Below, piece by piece: positions 1-10,771 of a stretch of 64,000 bases of DNA. The notes below the pieces were generated by a model. It was not told where the DNA came from, did no database searches, and was given only the letters and a program-made list of their open reading frames with translations. A program made the position numbers and the translations under genes. Position 1 is the stretch's first letter; each line of letters begins with the position of its first letter. Source of the DNA: Pictodentalium vernedei (Eukaryota > Mollusca > Scaphopoda > Dentaliida > Dentaliidae); the NCBI GenBank assembly GCA_031216915.1, contig CM062297.1, positions 533,780,971 to 533,844,970 of the forward strand, written 5' to 3'.

Positions 1-23
1 CAATTCGCTTTTATCTCAATCGG

Positions 24-398
24 ATGCTGTTCATTTGGAAGGGTAGGGACAAATTTCAGTCTCTTATTCCTGGTCAACAGAAGATCTCTCCTGAATCCAT
101 TTCTCAATGGATTTGTCTTGCTATTCGTGCAGCTTCTGCTCGTATAGCGACTGGCGATTGTATTACCAATCGTTTTTCTGCCACGAGGTGCATGCATTGT
201 CTACCTATTGGGGCTTATACTAACTCTGTCATGTTCTCCACTTATCTGCGACAGTTGCAGGAGCAGGCAGAGGACCTTTGTACTACGGGCCCTCTTTCTT
301 CTGCTCAGGCTGTTGTCTATCCCAGCCATTCGGCTTCTTACAAGGTCAGTTCCAGCTCTGTGCTGTTACTTCCCTTTCTGTCTGTGTGTTGCACATAA
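24..398 (+). pseudogene. DIRS tyrosine recombinase, C-terminal fragment (copy A)
   Basis: The fragment covers the C-terminal catalytic half of a DIRS tyrosine recombinase, which in an intact element would join the circular cDNA to the genome. It contains the helix 'SISQWICLAIRAASARIATGDC' region and the end 'STYLRQLQEQAEDL', whose Tyr is in the position of the nucleophile (FYxxxL type motif). The HxxR block is broken. Compared with copy B, one base is missing just before the His codon (near 180) and one G is gained downstream (near 211), so the block is read out of frame. In the original frame the Arg codon now reads CAT (His). It is non-functional by these criteria, and copies B and C are the in-window references. 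Confidence 0.75.
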
Positions 399-529
399 CC
401 ATATGCCTCATCTCTCATTGTCTTTTACTAATGTTTGTGATGCTATGGTTTGATAGGCCTAGGGACCTCTTCCTCTGTCCACGGTTCCAGTGCAATTGGG
501 TTATGTGTGGGTTGGTTATGTGATTCCCT

Positions 530-597
530 CGGTTGATAAGAAATTTAAATTTTATAGTAAATTTCCTTTCTTATTATACCTAGAGCAATTGTTTACA
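530..597 (+). repeat. Internal complementary region (ICR) of copy A, shortened
   Basis: The segment is the reverse complement of the outer end of the right terminal repeat (906-961), preceded by only about 15 bases complementary to a left end. The equivalent ICRs of B (10611-10699) and C (63675-63764) carry the whole left-end half, so A has lost roughly 40 bases here. Confidence 0.75.
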
Positions 598-671
598 TGG
601 CGGCCCCACCATCTTCTTACTTGGGAAAGAATCCTTCCTCCAAGCTGATCACATAACTCCTACGTTGGCGG

Positions 672-961
672 ACTCAAAAGAATGATTCATTGGTGACTGC
701 CTTGTGCACTGGTTAATGGAAGTCGTGGAATTGTACTAAGAGAAGAGCGTCCCCTACTGGGTGAGCACCGATGGCGCTCGACCCAGTTTGGGCTTATTTT
801 TTCGTGGTGTTTTTGCACCACTTTTCTTTCCCAAATCTCTGGGGAAAGATCAAATAGATAGTATATTTTCCGAGTTAGGGTCTTCCACTGTAGTGTAAGC
901 CTGTAGTAAACAATTGTGGTAGGTATAATAAGAAGAGAAATTTACTATAAAATTTAAATTT
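672..961 (+). repeat. Right inverted terminal repeat of copy A
   Basis: It aligns with 10772-11066 of copy B and with the reverse complement of 57583-57839 of copy C. It contains the landmark 'GGCTTATTTTTTCGTGGTG' and ends with the ATTTACTATAAAATTTAAATTT extension that is found only on right ends. Confidence 0.85.
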
Positions 962-1536
962 CTAATCACCTCTGAGAAGTAATTTAGCACTCGATCATTT
1001 AATACTTCTAGGTCCAGTTAAATTCTATTATTCCAGAAGAAAGGCTATTCTCTATATTATTATTAACCTCATAGAGTTTCAACCTGCTATCCTTTTTTAC
1101 TTATTATATCATATCCAGTCTGTTTAGCAGGATTAACTGGATTTCTTTCCTTGGGGTTAGAACCTTTTCAAACCTATCTGTATGGCTTATCCAACCTTTT
1201 GAAGGCTGTCTATTGGTAACAAACATTTCTTCATTTTGCCTCACAAATCTTTAATCCCAGACAAGGGGTCCCCTCATACTGTCTGTTGCACTTAATATAA
1301 TACATTTTTGTTTTAGTCGATTATCATATACTATTCAAAAAAGTAGGGGATATCCAAACTGATGTTGATATTTTCAGAAGTTTAGTGTGACTCATGAATG
1401 TCAGGTTTTATGCACGAGCCGCATTAATGTCTGTGGGGTACGTTTTGAAATTTTCATTTGTACTGGATGGACTTTTTTGGAGGTCTCATCTTAGTATAAA
1501 CTCATTCGTCAATAATTTCTCGTCGAAACGTAACTT
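962..1536. other. AT-rich stretch without recognisable genes
   Basis: I see no exon-like coding segment and no repeat shared with other parts of the window. Part of 1390-1536 may be the 5' flank of the mariner-like element that follows. Confidence 0.5.
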
Positions 1537-2425
1537 TCGAGGTATGCGAAGACTGACACGTGATGAACGTTTACATGCCGTTGGCATTTTGGAAGCTGGC
1601 AACAGACAGACTGCAGTGGCAACATTACTCAATTGGTGATTAGAAGGTTGTGGTCACGCTACTGTCAGACGTCTGTCAGGTCATCCAAGTGCGCCAACTG
1701 CTAACCAGGATTGTTTCATCCGAACCACAGCATTACAGGACAATTGGACAGCAGCTGCACTGAGCGACAGATGTGCGAGTCAGTGGTCAGGCTATCCGAA
1801 ATCACCTACACAACTGGAATTTGTATGCGCGACGACTTCGAATAATTCCACATTTGACTGAACGTCACATCGCAGCAAGGCATAATTGGTGTGGAGTATG
1901 ACAGCACTTGGACAATCGTCGGTTGAGCAACGTCATGTTTTCCGATGAATCAAGGTTCACTCTCAACTTCAACGACAGGCAAAACAGAGTGTGGCTGCGG
2001 CGGAACGAACGATACCATGACATAACTGTTAGGCAGCACAATCGTTTTGGTGGTGGATTGGTTATGGTGTGGGGAGGCATAACCATGACAAGCAGAACAG
2101 CATTACATGTCATCCAAGGTTGTGTACAGGGCAGTACTACTGTGACAACATGTTAGCAGCCCATGTGGTGCCATTTGTGCGACATCATGGCTGTCGATTC
2201 ATTTTCCAAGATGACTAGCAAGAGCGCACAGCCTGTGTCACTTCAGAGTTCCCCCAGGAGCAGAACATCACTACACTGCCTTGGCCAGCACTAAGTCCAG
2301 ACCTTTCACCAATCGAGCACGTCTGGGATATGCTTGGCAGGCACCTCTGACAATGCCAATAACCCCCTACCAACTTCAAAAATTTTTCTGTCCCACAATA
2401 CCTTAAGGCTACTTCCAACATGCCT
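1537..2425 (+). pseudogene. Tc1/mariner-type transposase, decayed
   Basis: Conceptual translation over several frames gives a Tc1-like transposase order. First comes an N-terminal helix-turn-helix region starting 'RGMRRLTRDERLHAVGILEAG' (1541 on). Next is the first catalytic Asp in 'SNVMFSDESRF' (about 1924-1960), then 'GLVMVWGGI' (about 2060-2090), 'FQDD' followed by an in-frame stop (2203-2218), and 'LSPDLSPIEHVWDML' with the catalytic Glu (about 2290-2335). The spacing from FQDD to the Glu fits a DD34E enzyme. Stops after the first 33 residues and inside the catalytic core, plus frame changes, make it a pseudogene. I could not find convincing terminal inverted repeats, so element borders are unknown. 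The protein would cut and paste the element at TA sites if intact. Confidence 0.85.
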
Positions 2426-3089
2426 ACGGGTCAGGGGCAGTGGCCCATGCTTTATGTAGCCCTTGTTCATTTCTCTATAAGAGTTGAGCTCCTGAGGACA
2501 GAGCTTCTTGGTCTTGGGAGTTTTTCTATATTCTGTTGCCTTATCAGATATTATGAAGCCTGCATACGAATGCCTTCTACATTCACTTCATGTAAGATAG
2601 GTAGAATCAGTGACAGGTCTTTAGGTCCTCTGTCGGTGGAACAAAATGTTCTACAGTAATCTAACGGTACATTTTCTAGGTTATGTTTGTCATTTATTGT
2701 ACCTTACTTTATCACTGTTTTGTTAAGGCAATATTTTCTCATGAAACAGTTGTTTAGGTGGGGGGGGGAGGGGGATGAGCTCATTCCATATTATTATTCA
2801 TGATTAGTAATTCTAATATTAAGTCATCTTATGTAGTGCCTCTGGATGCATTTGTTTTTAATACCCTTAATCGATACCCTTAATCTAAATTGTAGAATTT
2901 AAAGATATGCATGATCTGTAAGAGCTAATCAATGTCAGTGCAGACTAGGGTTTTCTTATCTGTTCTTAGTCTCTTCATCTATCACTAGTTAGTTAGTTAT
3001 TATTACATGCCTGTTCTATGAATTCCCCATCTACAGGAACACTAAGCATGCGGAAAATTAAAATCTGTTCTGCACATATGTGTATTTAT
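2426..3089. other. Unassigned sequence with a G-rich run
   Basis: No gene is visible. A guanine run at 2758-2775 interrupted by one A, and a 'CCCTTAATCGATACCCTTAATC' style short direct repeat near 2868-2886, are the only structures seen. Confidence 0.45.
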
Positions 3090-3612
3090 TGCTAGATGTC
3101 GACTGTTTTGTTATCTCAATCTCTTTTAGAGATTCAAGTTTTCTAGAGTTAATTATACAAGCCCGCTTTAACTATTCTCCTTAATCCTGTATGGTCCCTC
3201 CATCCTCTTATTTATTTATTTTTTCACTCAGCATGTCTGGGCCAGTGGTAATGGTGCATAAATATTGGAATGAAATAATTTCTATATTATCATACCTACC
3301 TCTGTCCCAGGCAGGAAGTATCCTCCCGTAAGTTGTTCATTCTCACTTCCCCGCTTTCTACTATAAAAACTTAGTAGGCACAACAAAAGAATGGTTATGG
3401 GTGGGAATGGATAGCACTTCCTGGATCTCTGTGCATACGCAGACATCATGTATGTAGTTCCAAACAGGACTGTTTAATTTTTTGTACTTTGGCTTAATTC
3501 TTTTAGATTTGGGGGTTCATAATTAAGAGTTGACTTGAATTCTGTATAATAGAGCTAGGCAGCGTGTCAGGGCCAGTGGTAGGTATGACAAATATAGAAA
3601 TTATTTCTACAG
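3090..3612 (+). mobile_element. DIRS-type remnant E: ICR plus right terminal repeat
   Basis: Around 3231-3310 the sequence reads 'GTCTGGGCCAGTGGTAATGG', then AT-rich sequence, then 'CATACCTACCTCTGTCCC'. The second half is the reverse complement of 3570-3612 ('GGGCCAGTGGTAGGTATGAC' onward), which is how an ICR relates to a right end. Between them, 'TTAGTAGGCACAACAAAAGAATG' matches the same place in copy D ('TTAGTAGGCACAACTAGGAAGAATG', 20867-20889). The flank 'CCCTCCATCCTCTTATT' also parallels D. E is thus a 3'-end remnant of a DIRS family related to D, not to A/B/C. No coding part remains. Confidence 0.65.
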
Positions 3613-5093
3613 AGAGTTAATTGGGTAATTATTAACTCTTAGTGTTTAAACAATTTTGTTGAATGTTTTGTAACATCTAGTACTGGCTGCTGTGTATCAG
3701 ACATAACGAGATTTGATGAAAAAGTCAAACCCTGGTTGAAGAATTAATGAAGATGTAGACATGAATGACGTATGATATTTGGTAACATCCTTACTTACTT
3801 TGGAAATCATCTTCACTTCTTTTTTCTCAATTTTTCTTCTCAGGATTTCTGTGGTTTGCTTACATATTCTCGGCATCATCTTTTTTGGTGTTGTCATGTG
3901 AATGGGGTATGTGAAATGAGTAAATCCATTGCAGTGAAAGTTGCATGCTATTTTCAATAGGCAAACAGTGTTATATTAGAATGAAATTAAATTATATGTG
4001 AAAAATTCAGAAACAAATTGTCTGCAATTGCAATCAACCTTCTTGGTGTATTGATCTGTTGAAGTATTTATGTGACATTGCAAGGATTATACTGGATCTC
4101 CGATGATACTTGTTGAATAGACGTTGTAAAAAGGATTTCTTTTAATGTTGCATAAGATATTGTTAACAGAAATCAGTATGGCCAGAAGATGAATGAATGA
4201 AAGACTAAACTCACTTATATTTACTCTTAAAAATGAATACAGATTGAATATTTAGATTTCTGAAAAATAAAAAATAAGATGCCAGAAAAGTTCATAGTCT
4301 TTAGAAATATTTGTATGATGGTGGCTGGATCTGGTTGTTGTGTTGGGTAAAGGGTAATTACATGCTGTAGAATAGACTTTACTTTACCATAATGGTACAA
4401 ATAAAACTATTGAATAACTGTGCTTAACATACCGGTATGTTCTTTGTTACAAAAGTCTATTCGCAACAAATGGGCTATACCCAGGCCAAGTTTATGAAAA
4501 TATTGTTTTTGCTAAAAATTATATATTTCCACTGACTCAGTCAAGTTTCTGCTACACTTCTTCCAACTTTAGAAATTTAAAAATTATATTCAAATATTAT
4601 TTTGTGATTTTTTGACATGTTTTAACAACATTTATGAACATGTTTCCACTGTCCATTCTGAAAATTTATTACACATAGTTAGTATGGCATGTGGTGGAGG
4701 TAGTGATTATGGTGAAAGTTCTTGATAATTGATGTGTTTGTTATAATATGGACAGAAATTTCAGCGAGTGTTGTTCAGAAGTTTCTATTCTGAACTTTTT
4801 TTTAAAAAAAAATCCAGTAAACTTTAAAAAAAAAACTTGGCAGTTCATGTGAAGGCAAGGTATTGAGCAACAAATCAGATGGAGATATCAGTATATAGGA
4901 CTGTAACATTAAATTATTACTGACACCCACCCCCACAGTAAATGCAACTTGGATTTGCACATGTGCTGACCACTGGCTATTGAACTTTATTGAATAAATG
5001 CAGAAACTTATATTAGATCCCTGCTGCTTTTCTTTGGAATTTTACAATGCTTTTATCCTTTCACCTTACTCGGGATGCAGTCAGAAGACCAAT
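3613..5093. other. AT-rich non-coding stretch
   Basis: No exon is seen. 3664-3760 has a weak hairpin related to family T ('CTGGCTGCTGTG...'). 4798-4840 has A and T homopolymers. 4935-5040 leads into the left end of DIRS copy B. Confidence 0.45.
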
Positions 5094-5364
5094 ATTTCTT
5101 ATCAACCTACTCACAATTGTTTACTTCAGGCTTGCACTACAGTGGAAGTCCCTAACTCAGATAAAATACTCTCTATTTTTGTCTTTCTCAAGCAATTTGG
5201 GAAAGAAAAGTGGTGCAAAAGCACCAATAAAAAATAAGCCAAAACTGGGTCGAGTGCAACTGGCGCAGACCCAGTACGGGACGCTCTCTCCCAAGTACAA
5301 CTCCACGACTTCCATTGCCAGTGCGCATATACCGTCTCTAAAGACTCATTCTTTTTATAATCCG
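5094..5364 (+). repeat. Left inverted terminal repeat of copy B
   Basis: It is the reverse complement of 10772-11040 with few mismatches, including 'AAGTGGTGCAAAAGCACC' and 'AGCCAAAACTGGGTCGAGTG'. The outer border is set where complementarity to the ICR begins (ATTTCTTATCAACC). Confidence 0.9.
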
Positions 5365-5805
5365 CTTCGTGTCGAGATGTTTTTGCATGCTTATCAGTGT
5401 TTCTCCAGCTCGATGTTTGATGATTCCTGATTCATTGTGCATCAGTGTATCCTTTGTATTCTCAGGAACAGTGTTTTTATATTCTCTTTTATATTATATA
5501 TCCATAATGTATATTTAATTGTTCTCTCTCGAGTCGCGCGCGAATTTCGTGTGCCATGCGGTTCGGACTTATAATATTTCACAATTATTGTTAATGCTTT
5601 ATTTGCTAAATTTTCTAATTGTGTTAGAGTTAGGTGTCAGCGGGGTACCACTCCTACAGTTTTTCTTTTTCTTTTGAGAGTAGTCATCCTGTCGTGTTGT
5701 TCCCGGTTGACCGTCTGGGGTCTTTGTTTCTGTCACCTTTCTCTCTTCTTTGGGGGTGTTCTTCTGTTTTCTGATTTCACCTTCTCTGCTCCTCTCACCT
5801 CTATC

Positions 5806-7455
5806 ATGCCCAGGACAATTCCTTGTGGGCAATGTCTGCTGCCAAAGCATGTGGACGATTTACATTCGTCTTGTTCCTCCTGTAATGGGTGTTCGGCCGA
5901 GTGGCCATGTGGTGTCTGTGGATCATGGTCATCCACTTTCTGGGCGTCAGTTAACCGTGTCGTTCATTCTCGTGGCTGTGCCTCCTGCTCCCTCGGAAAG
6001 GAGAGCGTGGTCGTTCGGGGGCTCCCGAGCCGACCTTGTCTGGTGAGAGTTATTCCTCCTCCGTGGGGGATGTGCAGTCTTTTCCTGTAGTGGATACTGC
6101 GGGAGCCGTTGAGTGTTCTGGTGAAGAGGTGCCTGGTTCCGGGACTACGGTCCCCCTCCAGTCGACATCTGAGGCTGTCACTAGGGTTGTGACTCCTCCT
6201 TCGGAGCTGAGCAGGTGTGCTCTCTCCACTATTTCACCAGCCTCAAAGACTCCCAACGTATCTACTACTACTGCTGGTCCGTCTGCTTCGTCGTCAGTTT
6301 CAGCTGGCCTCGGCTTTTCGCTGCTGGGGACTGCAGGAATGTCTGGTACTGTAGACGTGGGATATCGGCCTCAGCCTTCCCTGACTTCAACTCGGCGAAG
6401 TCGGAAGGGGCTGCCGGCCGAACCCATCTCTGTGGTCTTTGGATTCAGATGTTCTTAGTGGAGACACTATGAACTCCGTGGCATTTCCGTCTACTCATTC
6501 TAGCCTCACGACCAGTTTTGGGGGACCAACGCCTTTTGTGCAGCCTGGACCTTCTGCCCCGCAGAGGTCCGCGGTGACTCTCATGAGTTCTCGCCATATT
6601 GATCCTCGGGGTGCCTCGTACCCCTATACACATCTGCCTTCAGATGTTTCGGCTGCCGCCCGTCGTCCCGCGTCGGGTGTTTTGGAGGATCGTGACCCTT
6701 CGCTGGTTAAGAGGATCAGACGTGAAGCCACTTTGCCGGTTCGCTCCTCTGTCGAACCGGTCGGTATGGGCAGTGAGCTTAGGGAGGCCCTCTCCTTACT
6801 CACCCAGGTTCTTTCTAAGAGCCTTCCTGTTGCTTCCAGCGAGGCAATGAGTGGTTTCCAGGTGCATCCTATGGCGCCGCCTCCCGGGATTGGAAACAGG
6901 CCGGTTTTTCTGATTCCCCTGGTGTCCCGACACCATGGGAGGCGTCGGCTGGTTTGCCCATGATGGGCTATGTGTCTTCCGACTCTGGGGAGGAGTCCGA
7001 CATGCTTGAGGTCAAGGGCCAGCAGTCTTCTTACTCACATGCATGCCTGTAACACGGCTAATCTGGAATTGGTTCGAAGGGATGCTGTGCTGGACACAGG
7101 ACGATCCCTTCCCGAGGAGCAGCGTGCTGCTCTTTGATCTGCTTCTTTGGCAGGTCCGCAACTTTTCCATGGTTCCGTGTCGACGGTCCGGGATGACGTC
7201 CTCCGTCATTCCAAAGATCAGCTGCTGTTTCGTCAGCTTGATCAGCCTTCTAGGGGAGGCAAGGGCCATTCCAAGCCTAACAAATACCCTTCTGCTTCCT
7301 CTGTGAAGCAAAAGGCTGGTCCTTCTGCTGCCGCCTCTACTTCTTACTCAAGGGGTAAAGGTAAGGGTCGGCAGAATCGAGGGAAGTCTCAGGATTCTTC
7401 ATTTAGTAGAGGAGGTGGTTTCTCCTCTCGCGGTCCTCGTCAGGGCTCGAAATGA
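5806..7455 (+). pseudogene. gag: DIRS gag (copy B), internally deleted
   Basis: The ATG at 5806 opens a Cys/His-rich N-terminus (MPRTIPCGQCLLPKHVDDLH, then CSSC, C, CGVC) like the zinc-finger-like start of DIRS Gag. That is the reason for choosing this start. The reading frame then changes more than once. 6439-6963 encodes a Pro/Ser-rich segment ending in 'GSELREALSLLTQVLSKSLPV', conserved in copy C at 59377-59874. The C-terminal basic tail (7147-7455) holds 'SRGKGKGRQNRGKSQDSSFS' and is a plausible nucleic-acid-binding end. Compared with copy C, about 517 bp is missing at 7026-7033, with a CTT-type microhomology at the junction. Gag would package the RNA; this copy cannot make a full one. 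Confidence 0.75.
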
Positions 7456-7512
7456 AGGTCCTCACCTCGACTCATCCCAGGTTGGAGGAAAGATAGCAGA
7501 GTTTGCAGACCA

Positions 7513-9444
7513 TTGGGCCACCATCACATCCGATCCGTGGGTGTTAGATGTTGTTCGGTCCAGGCTGCGAATATCCTTCTGACGGCACCCCACTCTGTCA
7601 AGGGTGCCTCTTCCAACCACAGTTCCTTCAGACGTTTTACGTCGGGAACTTTTGTCCAGGAGATTGGCAATCTCCTGGCAAAGGGGGTGATCGAGGTCGT
7701 CAAGAACATTCAGTCAGTGGGTTTCTATTCCTGCCTGCTCTTGGTGCCGAAGAAGGATGGCCGACTCCGACCGGTTATCGATCTGAGTATCCTGAACCAG
7801 TCTATCATTGCTCCCAAGTTCAGCATGGAGACTTTCAGGTCAGTCCGCCAATCAATTCACCAGGGAGATTTCGCAGCCAGCATCGACCTGCGAGACGCTT
7901 ACTTCCACGTTCCGATGCATTGGGCGTCACGGAAGTATCTCAGGTTCGCTTTTCTGGGGCGAGTTTACCAGTTCAAGGCCATGCCTTTCGGCCTCAACCT
8001 GGCTCCTTGGGCGTTCACCAGACTGATGTCGCATGTGATAGCGTTCCATCGCACACAGTCCAGGGTGACTACTTCGGCATATCTGGACGATATCCTCCAG
8101 AGGCATTCCAATGCTGCCTTACTGGAGTCGGATGTCGTCACTCTGTTGAGCTTGCTCACGTGTCTAGGATTCAGAGTTGATGAGGAGAAGTCGGACCTGG
8201 TCCCTTCTCAGTCGTTTTGTCATCTGGGGATGTCTTTCCAAACCCAATTCAATTTGGTAGCGGTTCCCCAGGCCAAGGCTGTGATTCTCTCAGCTTTTGC
8301 TCTGACTCTGTCCCAGTCCACGTCCGCGACCACTCGGAGTTTTCTCCAGCTGATCTGTCTCTGCGGTTCGGTGACGGATCTCATTCCTCTAGGTTGGCTG
8401 CGTGTCAGACCTCTCCAACACTTTCTGCTCAGTCACTGGAGGCCGAATGTAGATTCTCTGGGTCAGGTGCTTCCGTTTCCGGAATCTCTGTATCCTCACC
8501 TTCTTCCCTGGACAGATGTTCAGTGGATTATGCAGGGTGTTCCATTGGACTTACCCACATCCGATCGCGTTCTGATGGCAGATGCCAGCGATCTCGGATG
8601 GGGTGCAACGTTGGATCCTCTCGGTCTTTCCCTACACGGGATGTGGGACCAGGATCAAGCAGCTCTACACATCAACCAGAAGGTGCTTCTTGCTCTTCTT
8701 CTGAGTTTCAGGCAGTGGATCCCTCACCTGTCGAATCGCCAGGTCCTTCTGCTATCCGACAATTCGACAGTGGTTGCTTACATTCGGAACCAGGGCGGCA
8801 CGCACTCGGTTCCGATATACGAATTAGCTCGGGATCTTCTACTGCTCGCCCAGGATGTTCACGCCGGAGTGGTTGTTCGTCACATTCCTGGTCGTCTGAA
8901 CGTCCTAGCCGACTCCCTGTCCAGACAGGGCAGGGTTATTTCCACCGAGTGGATGCTTCACAGAGCAGTGTTCCAGTCGCTTTGCGATCTCTGGGGACAT
9001 CCCCACATCGACCTCTTTGCGACTCGTTGGAACCATCACGTGGACACTTTCGTGTCCCCGTGTCCAGATCCTCTGGCTTTTGCCATGGATGCTCTGTCAC
9101 TCGATTGGAACGGTCTAGTCGGCTATGCCTTCCCGCCGGTTCCGATTCTTCCTCAGGTTCTCGCCAAAATTCGAACCTGCAGTTGTCGAATCATTCTGAT
9201 CGCTCCCTTGTCGCCTCAGCGGGTGTGGATCAATCAGCTCCGCTCGCTGATGGCGGCGGTTCCGGCACATCTCCCGCTACGTCGCGACCTTCTTTGTCAA
9301 GGTCGCCCGTGGAGGTTCCACGTCGACCCGACTTCGTTGTGCCTTCACGCATATCTTTTGTCAGGTCCTGTCTCCTCCATAGAGGTTTTTCGAGACGAGC
9401 AGTGGAGTGCATTTCTTCTTCAAGGAGGCACTCCACTGGTTTAG
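7513..9444 (+). pseudogene. pol: DIRS RT - RNase H - Dam-like methyltransferase (copy B)
   Basis: This is the reverse transcriptase polyprotein of a DIRS element. Seen in order: RT fingers 'LLVPKKDGRLRPVIDLSILN' (about residues 78-97); palm 'IDLRDAYFHVP'; 'AMPFGLNLAPWAFTRLM'; catalytic box 'SAYLDDILQ' (8077-8103); RNase H acidic motifs 'LMADASDLGWGATL', 'LLSDNSTVVAYIRNQGGTHS' and 'LADSLSRQG'. Then comes a segment with 'IDLFATRWN', 'DALSLDWNG', 'YAFPP' and 'IILIAPLSP', which I read as the phage-Dam-like methyltransferase domain of DIRS elements. The Met at 7513 is not the true start. The authentic upstream frame (VGGKIAEFADHW...) hits TGA at 7580-7582, where copy C has an Arg codon, and re-joins this frame only after a one-base loss near 7656. 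The first roughly 50 residues are therefore a shadow frame. RT and RNase H motifs otherwise look intact. Confidence 0.93.
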
Positions 9445-10390
9445 CTTATGCAGCTAAATGGAAGGTCTTCTGTCGATGGTGTGCTGATCACTCTGTTGAT
9501 TATGCCAATCCTTCGATTTCACAGATTGCGAAGTTTCTGGTATATCTGTTTGATTCTTGGGGTCTCCAGCCTATTACCATCAAGGGTTACAGGTCCATGC
9601 TTTCAGAGACTTTTTCTTATGTGGGGAAGCGTCGTATCAGCACTAATCCTTACCTCTCCAAGCTTGTTCGGCACTTTTCTTTGAAAAGGCCTCCACGATG
9701 GAATCTTTCGTGGGTGCTGCTTTGCTTGGGGGAGGGGGGGGGGGGGGCGCCATTCGAACATTTATCCCAGGTGGATATGCATTTTCTCACATATAAGACA
9801 GCTTTTCTGATGGTATTCGCTTCGGCCAGACGGGTTAGTGAGCTTCACGCCCTCTCGGTTGACCCGGCCTTTTTTAGGAGCTCTCCCAACAGTGTTACTT
9901 TTACCACTGATTGCTCCTTTTTGGCCAAGAATCAGTTACCAGATACTACTCCTCCTCCTATCTGTATCAGGGCTCTTCCTTCTGTTGAGGGTAATCGCCC
10001 TTTGCTCTGTCCGGTCCGGGCTATTCGCATCGGACACGCTTCATACGGAAAGGCAGGAAACGTTTTTTTCTGTCTCTTATTCCGGGTCGACAGAAGATCT
10101 CTCCTCAATCCATTTCTCGATGGATTTGTCTTGCTATTCGTATGGCTTATGGTCGTTTAACAGCTGGCGATTGTATTACCAATCGTATTTCTGTCCACGA
10201 GGTGTGGGCACTGTCCACCTCTTGGGCTTATTCTAACTCCGTCAAGTTGTCGGATGTTATGCAGGCAGCCTACTGGAGAAATGCTTCTACTTTCTCCACC
10301 TTTTATCCGTGCCAGTTGCAGGAGCAGTCGGAGGACCTTTTTGCCCTGGGTCCTCTTTCTTCTGCTCAGGCTGTTGTCTGCCATAGCCAT
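9396..10390 (+). pseudogene. DIRS tyrosine recombinase (copy B), frameshifted
   Basis: The reading frame is one of the two open over 8217-9440 and starts to look like a recombinase at 'STGLAYAAKWKVFCRWC' (9432 on), the core-binding domain. The catalytic domain has the first Arg in 'SARRVSELHALS' (9822-9857). At 10063-10069 a run of seven T shifts the frame, and the open frame then ends at 10160. The rest continues in another frame: 'ISRWICLAIRMAYGRLTAGDC', then 'VHEVWALSTSWA' where the HxxR Arg is replaced by Trp (TGG at 10205-10207), then 'YWRNASTFSTFYPCQL' with the nucleophilic Tyr at 10304-10306. A 14-base G run (9734-9747) lies between the two domains. The family joins circular cDNA to the genome; this copy is inactive by frame and by the lost Arg. 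Confidence 0.88.
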
Positions 10391-10610
10391 TAGGCTTCTT
10401 GAAGGTCAGTTTCAGCCTTGTGCTGTTACTGCCCTTTTTCTGTCTGTGTGTCACACAGGCCCATATGTCTCCTTTCATTGTCCTTTACCAATGATTGCGA
10501 CATTATGGTTGATAAGCCTCAGGACCTCTTCCTTCTGCTTCACGGTTCCAATTCACTGGGGTTATGTGTGGGTTGGTTATGCGATTCCCTCCATCCGTTT
10601 GTCTATTCAG

Positions 10611-10699
10611 TCTGAAGTAAACAATTGTGAGTAGGTTGATAAGAAATCTAAATTTTATAGTAAATTTCCTTTCTTATTATACCTACCACAATTGTTTAC
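10611..10699 (+). repeat. Internal complementary region (ICR) of copy B
   Basis: 10611-10647 is the reverse complement of the left outer end (5094-5128), and 10644-10699 is the reverse complement of the right outer end (11010-11066). The ICR therefore equals the complement of right end joined to left end, the hallmark DIRS arrangement used to template a circular product. Confidence 0.92.
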
Positions 10700-10771
10700 A
10701 TGGAGGCTCTCCCGTCTTCTTTACGGGTAAAGAATCTTTCCTCCCCGCTGATCACATAACTCTATCGTTGA

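Larger units (their letters stand above)
1..961 (+). mobile_element. DIRS retrotransposon copy A, 3' end
   Basis: This is the right end of a DIRS-type retrotransposon whose 5' part lies outside the window. It aligns along its length with 10020-11066 (copy B) and 63170-64000 (copy C). In order it holds the C-terminal part of the tyrosine recombinase, a 3' UTR, a shortened internal complementary region and a full right inverted terminal repeat that ends near 961. It shares with copy C the 'CGTGGTG' and 'GGCGCTC' variants in the terminal repeat and a one-base deletion in the recombinase, so A and C are closer to each other than to B. Confidence 0.88.

Noticed and set aside
9230..9436. Minus-strand ORF opposite the methyltransferase segment
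   Set aside because: It is antisense shadow of a well-supported coding region with no motif of its own.
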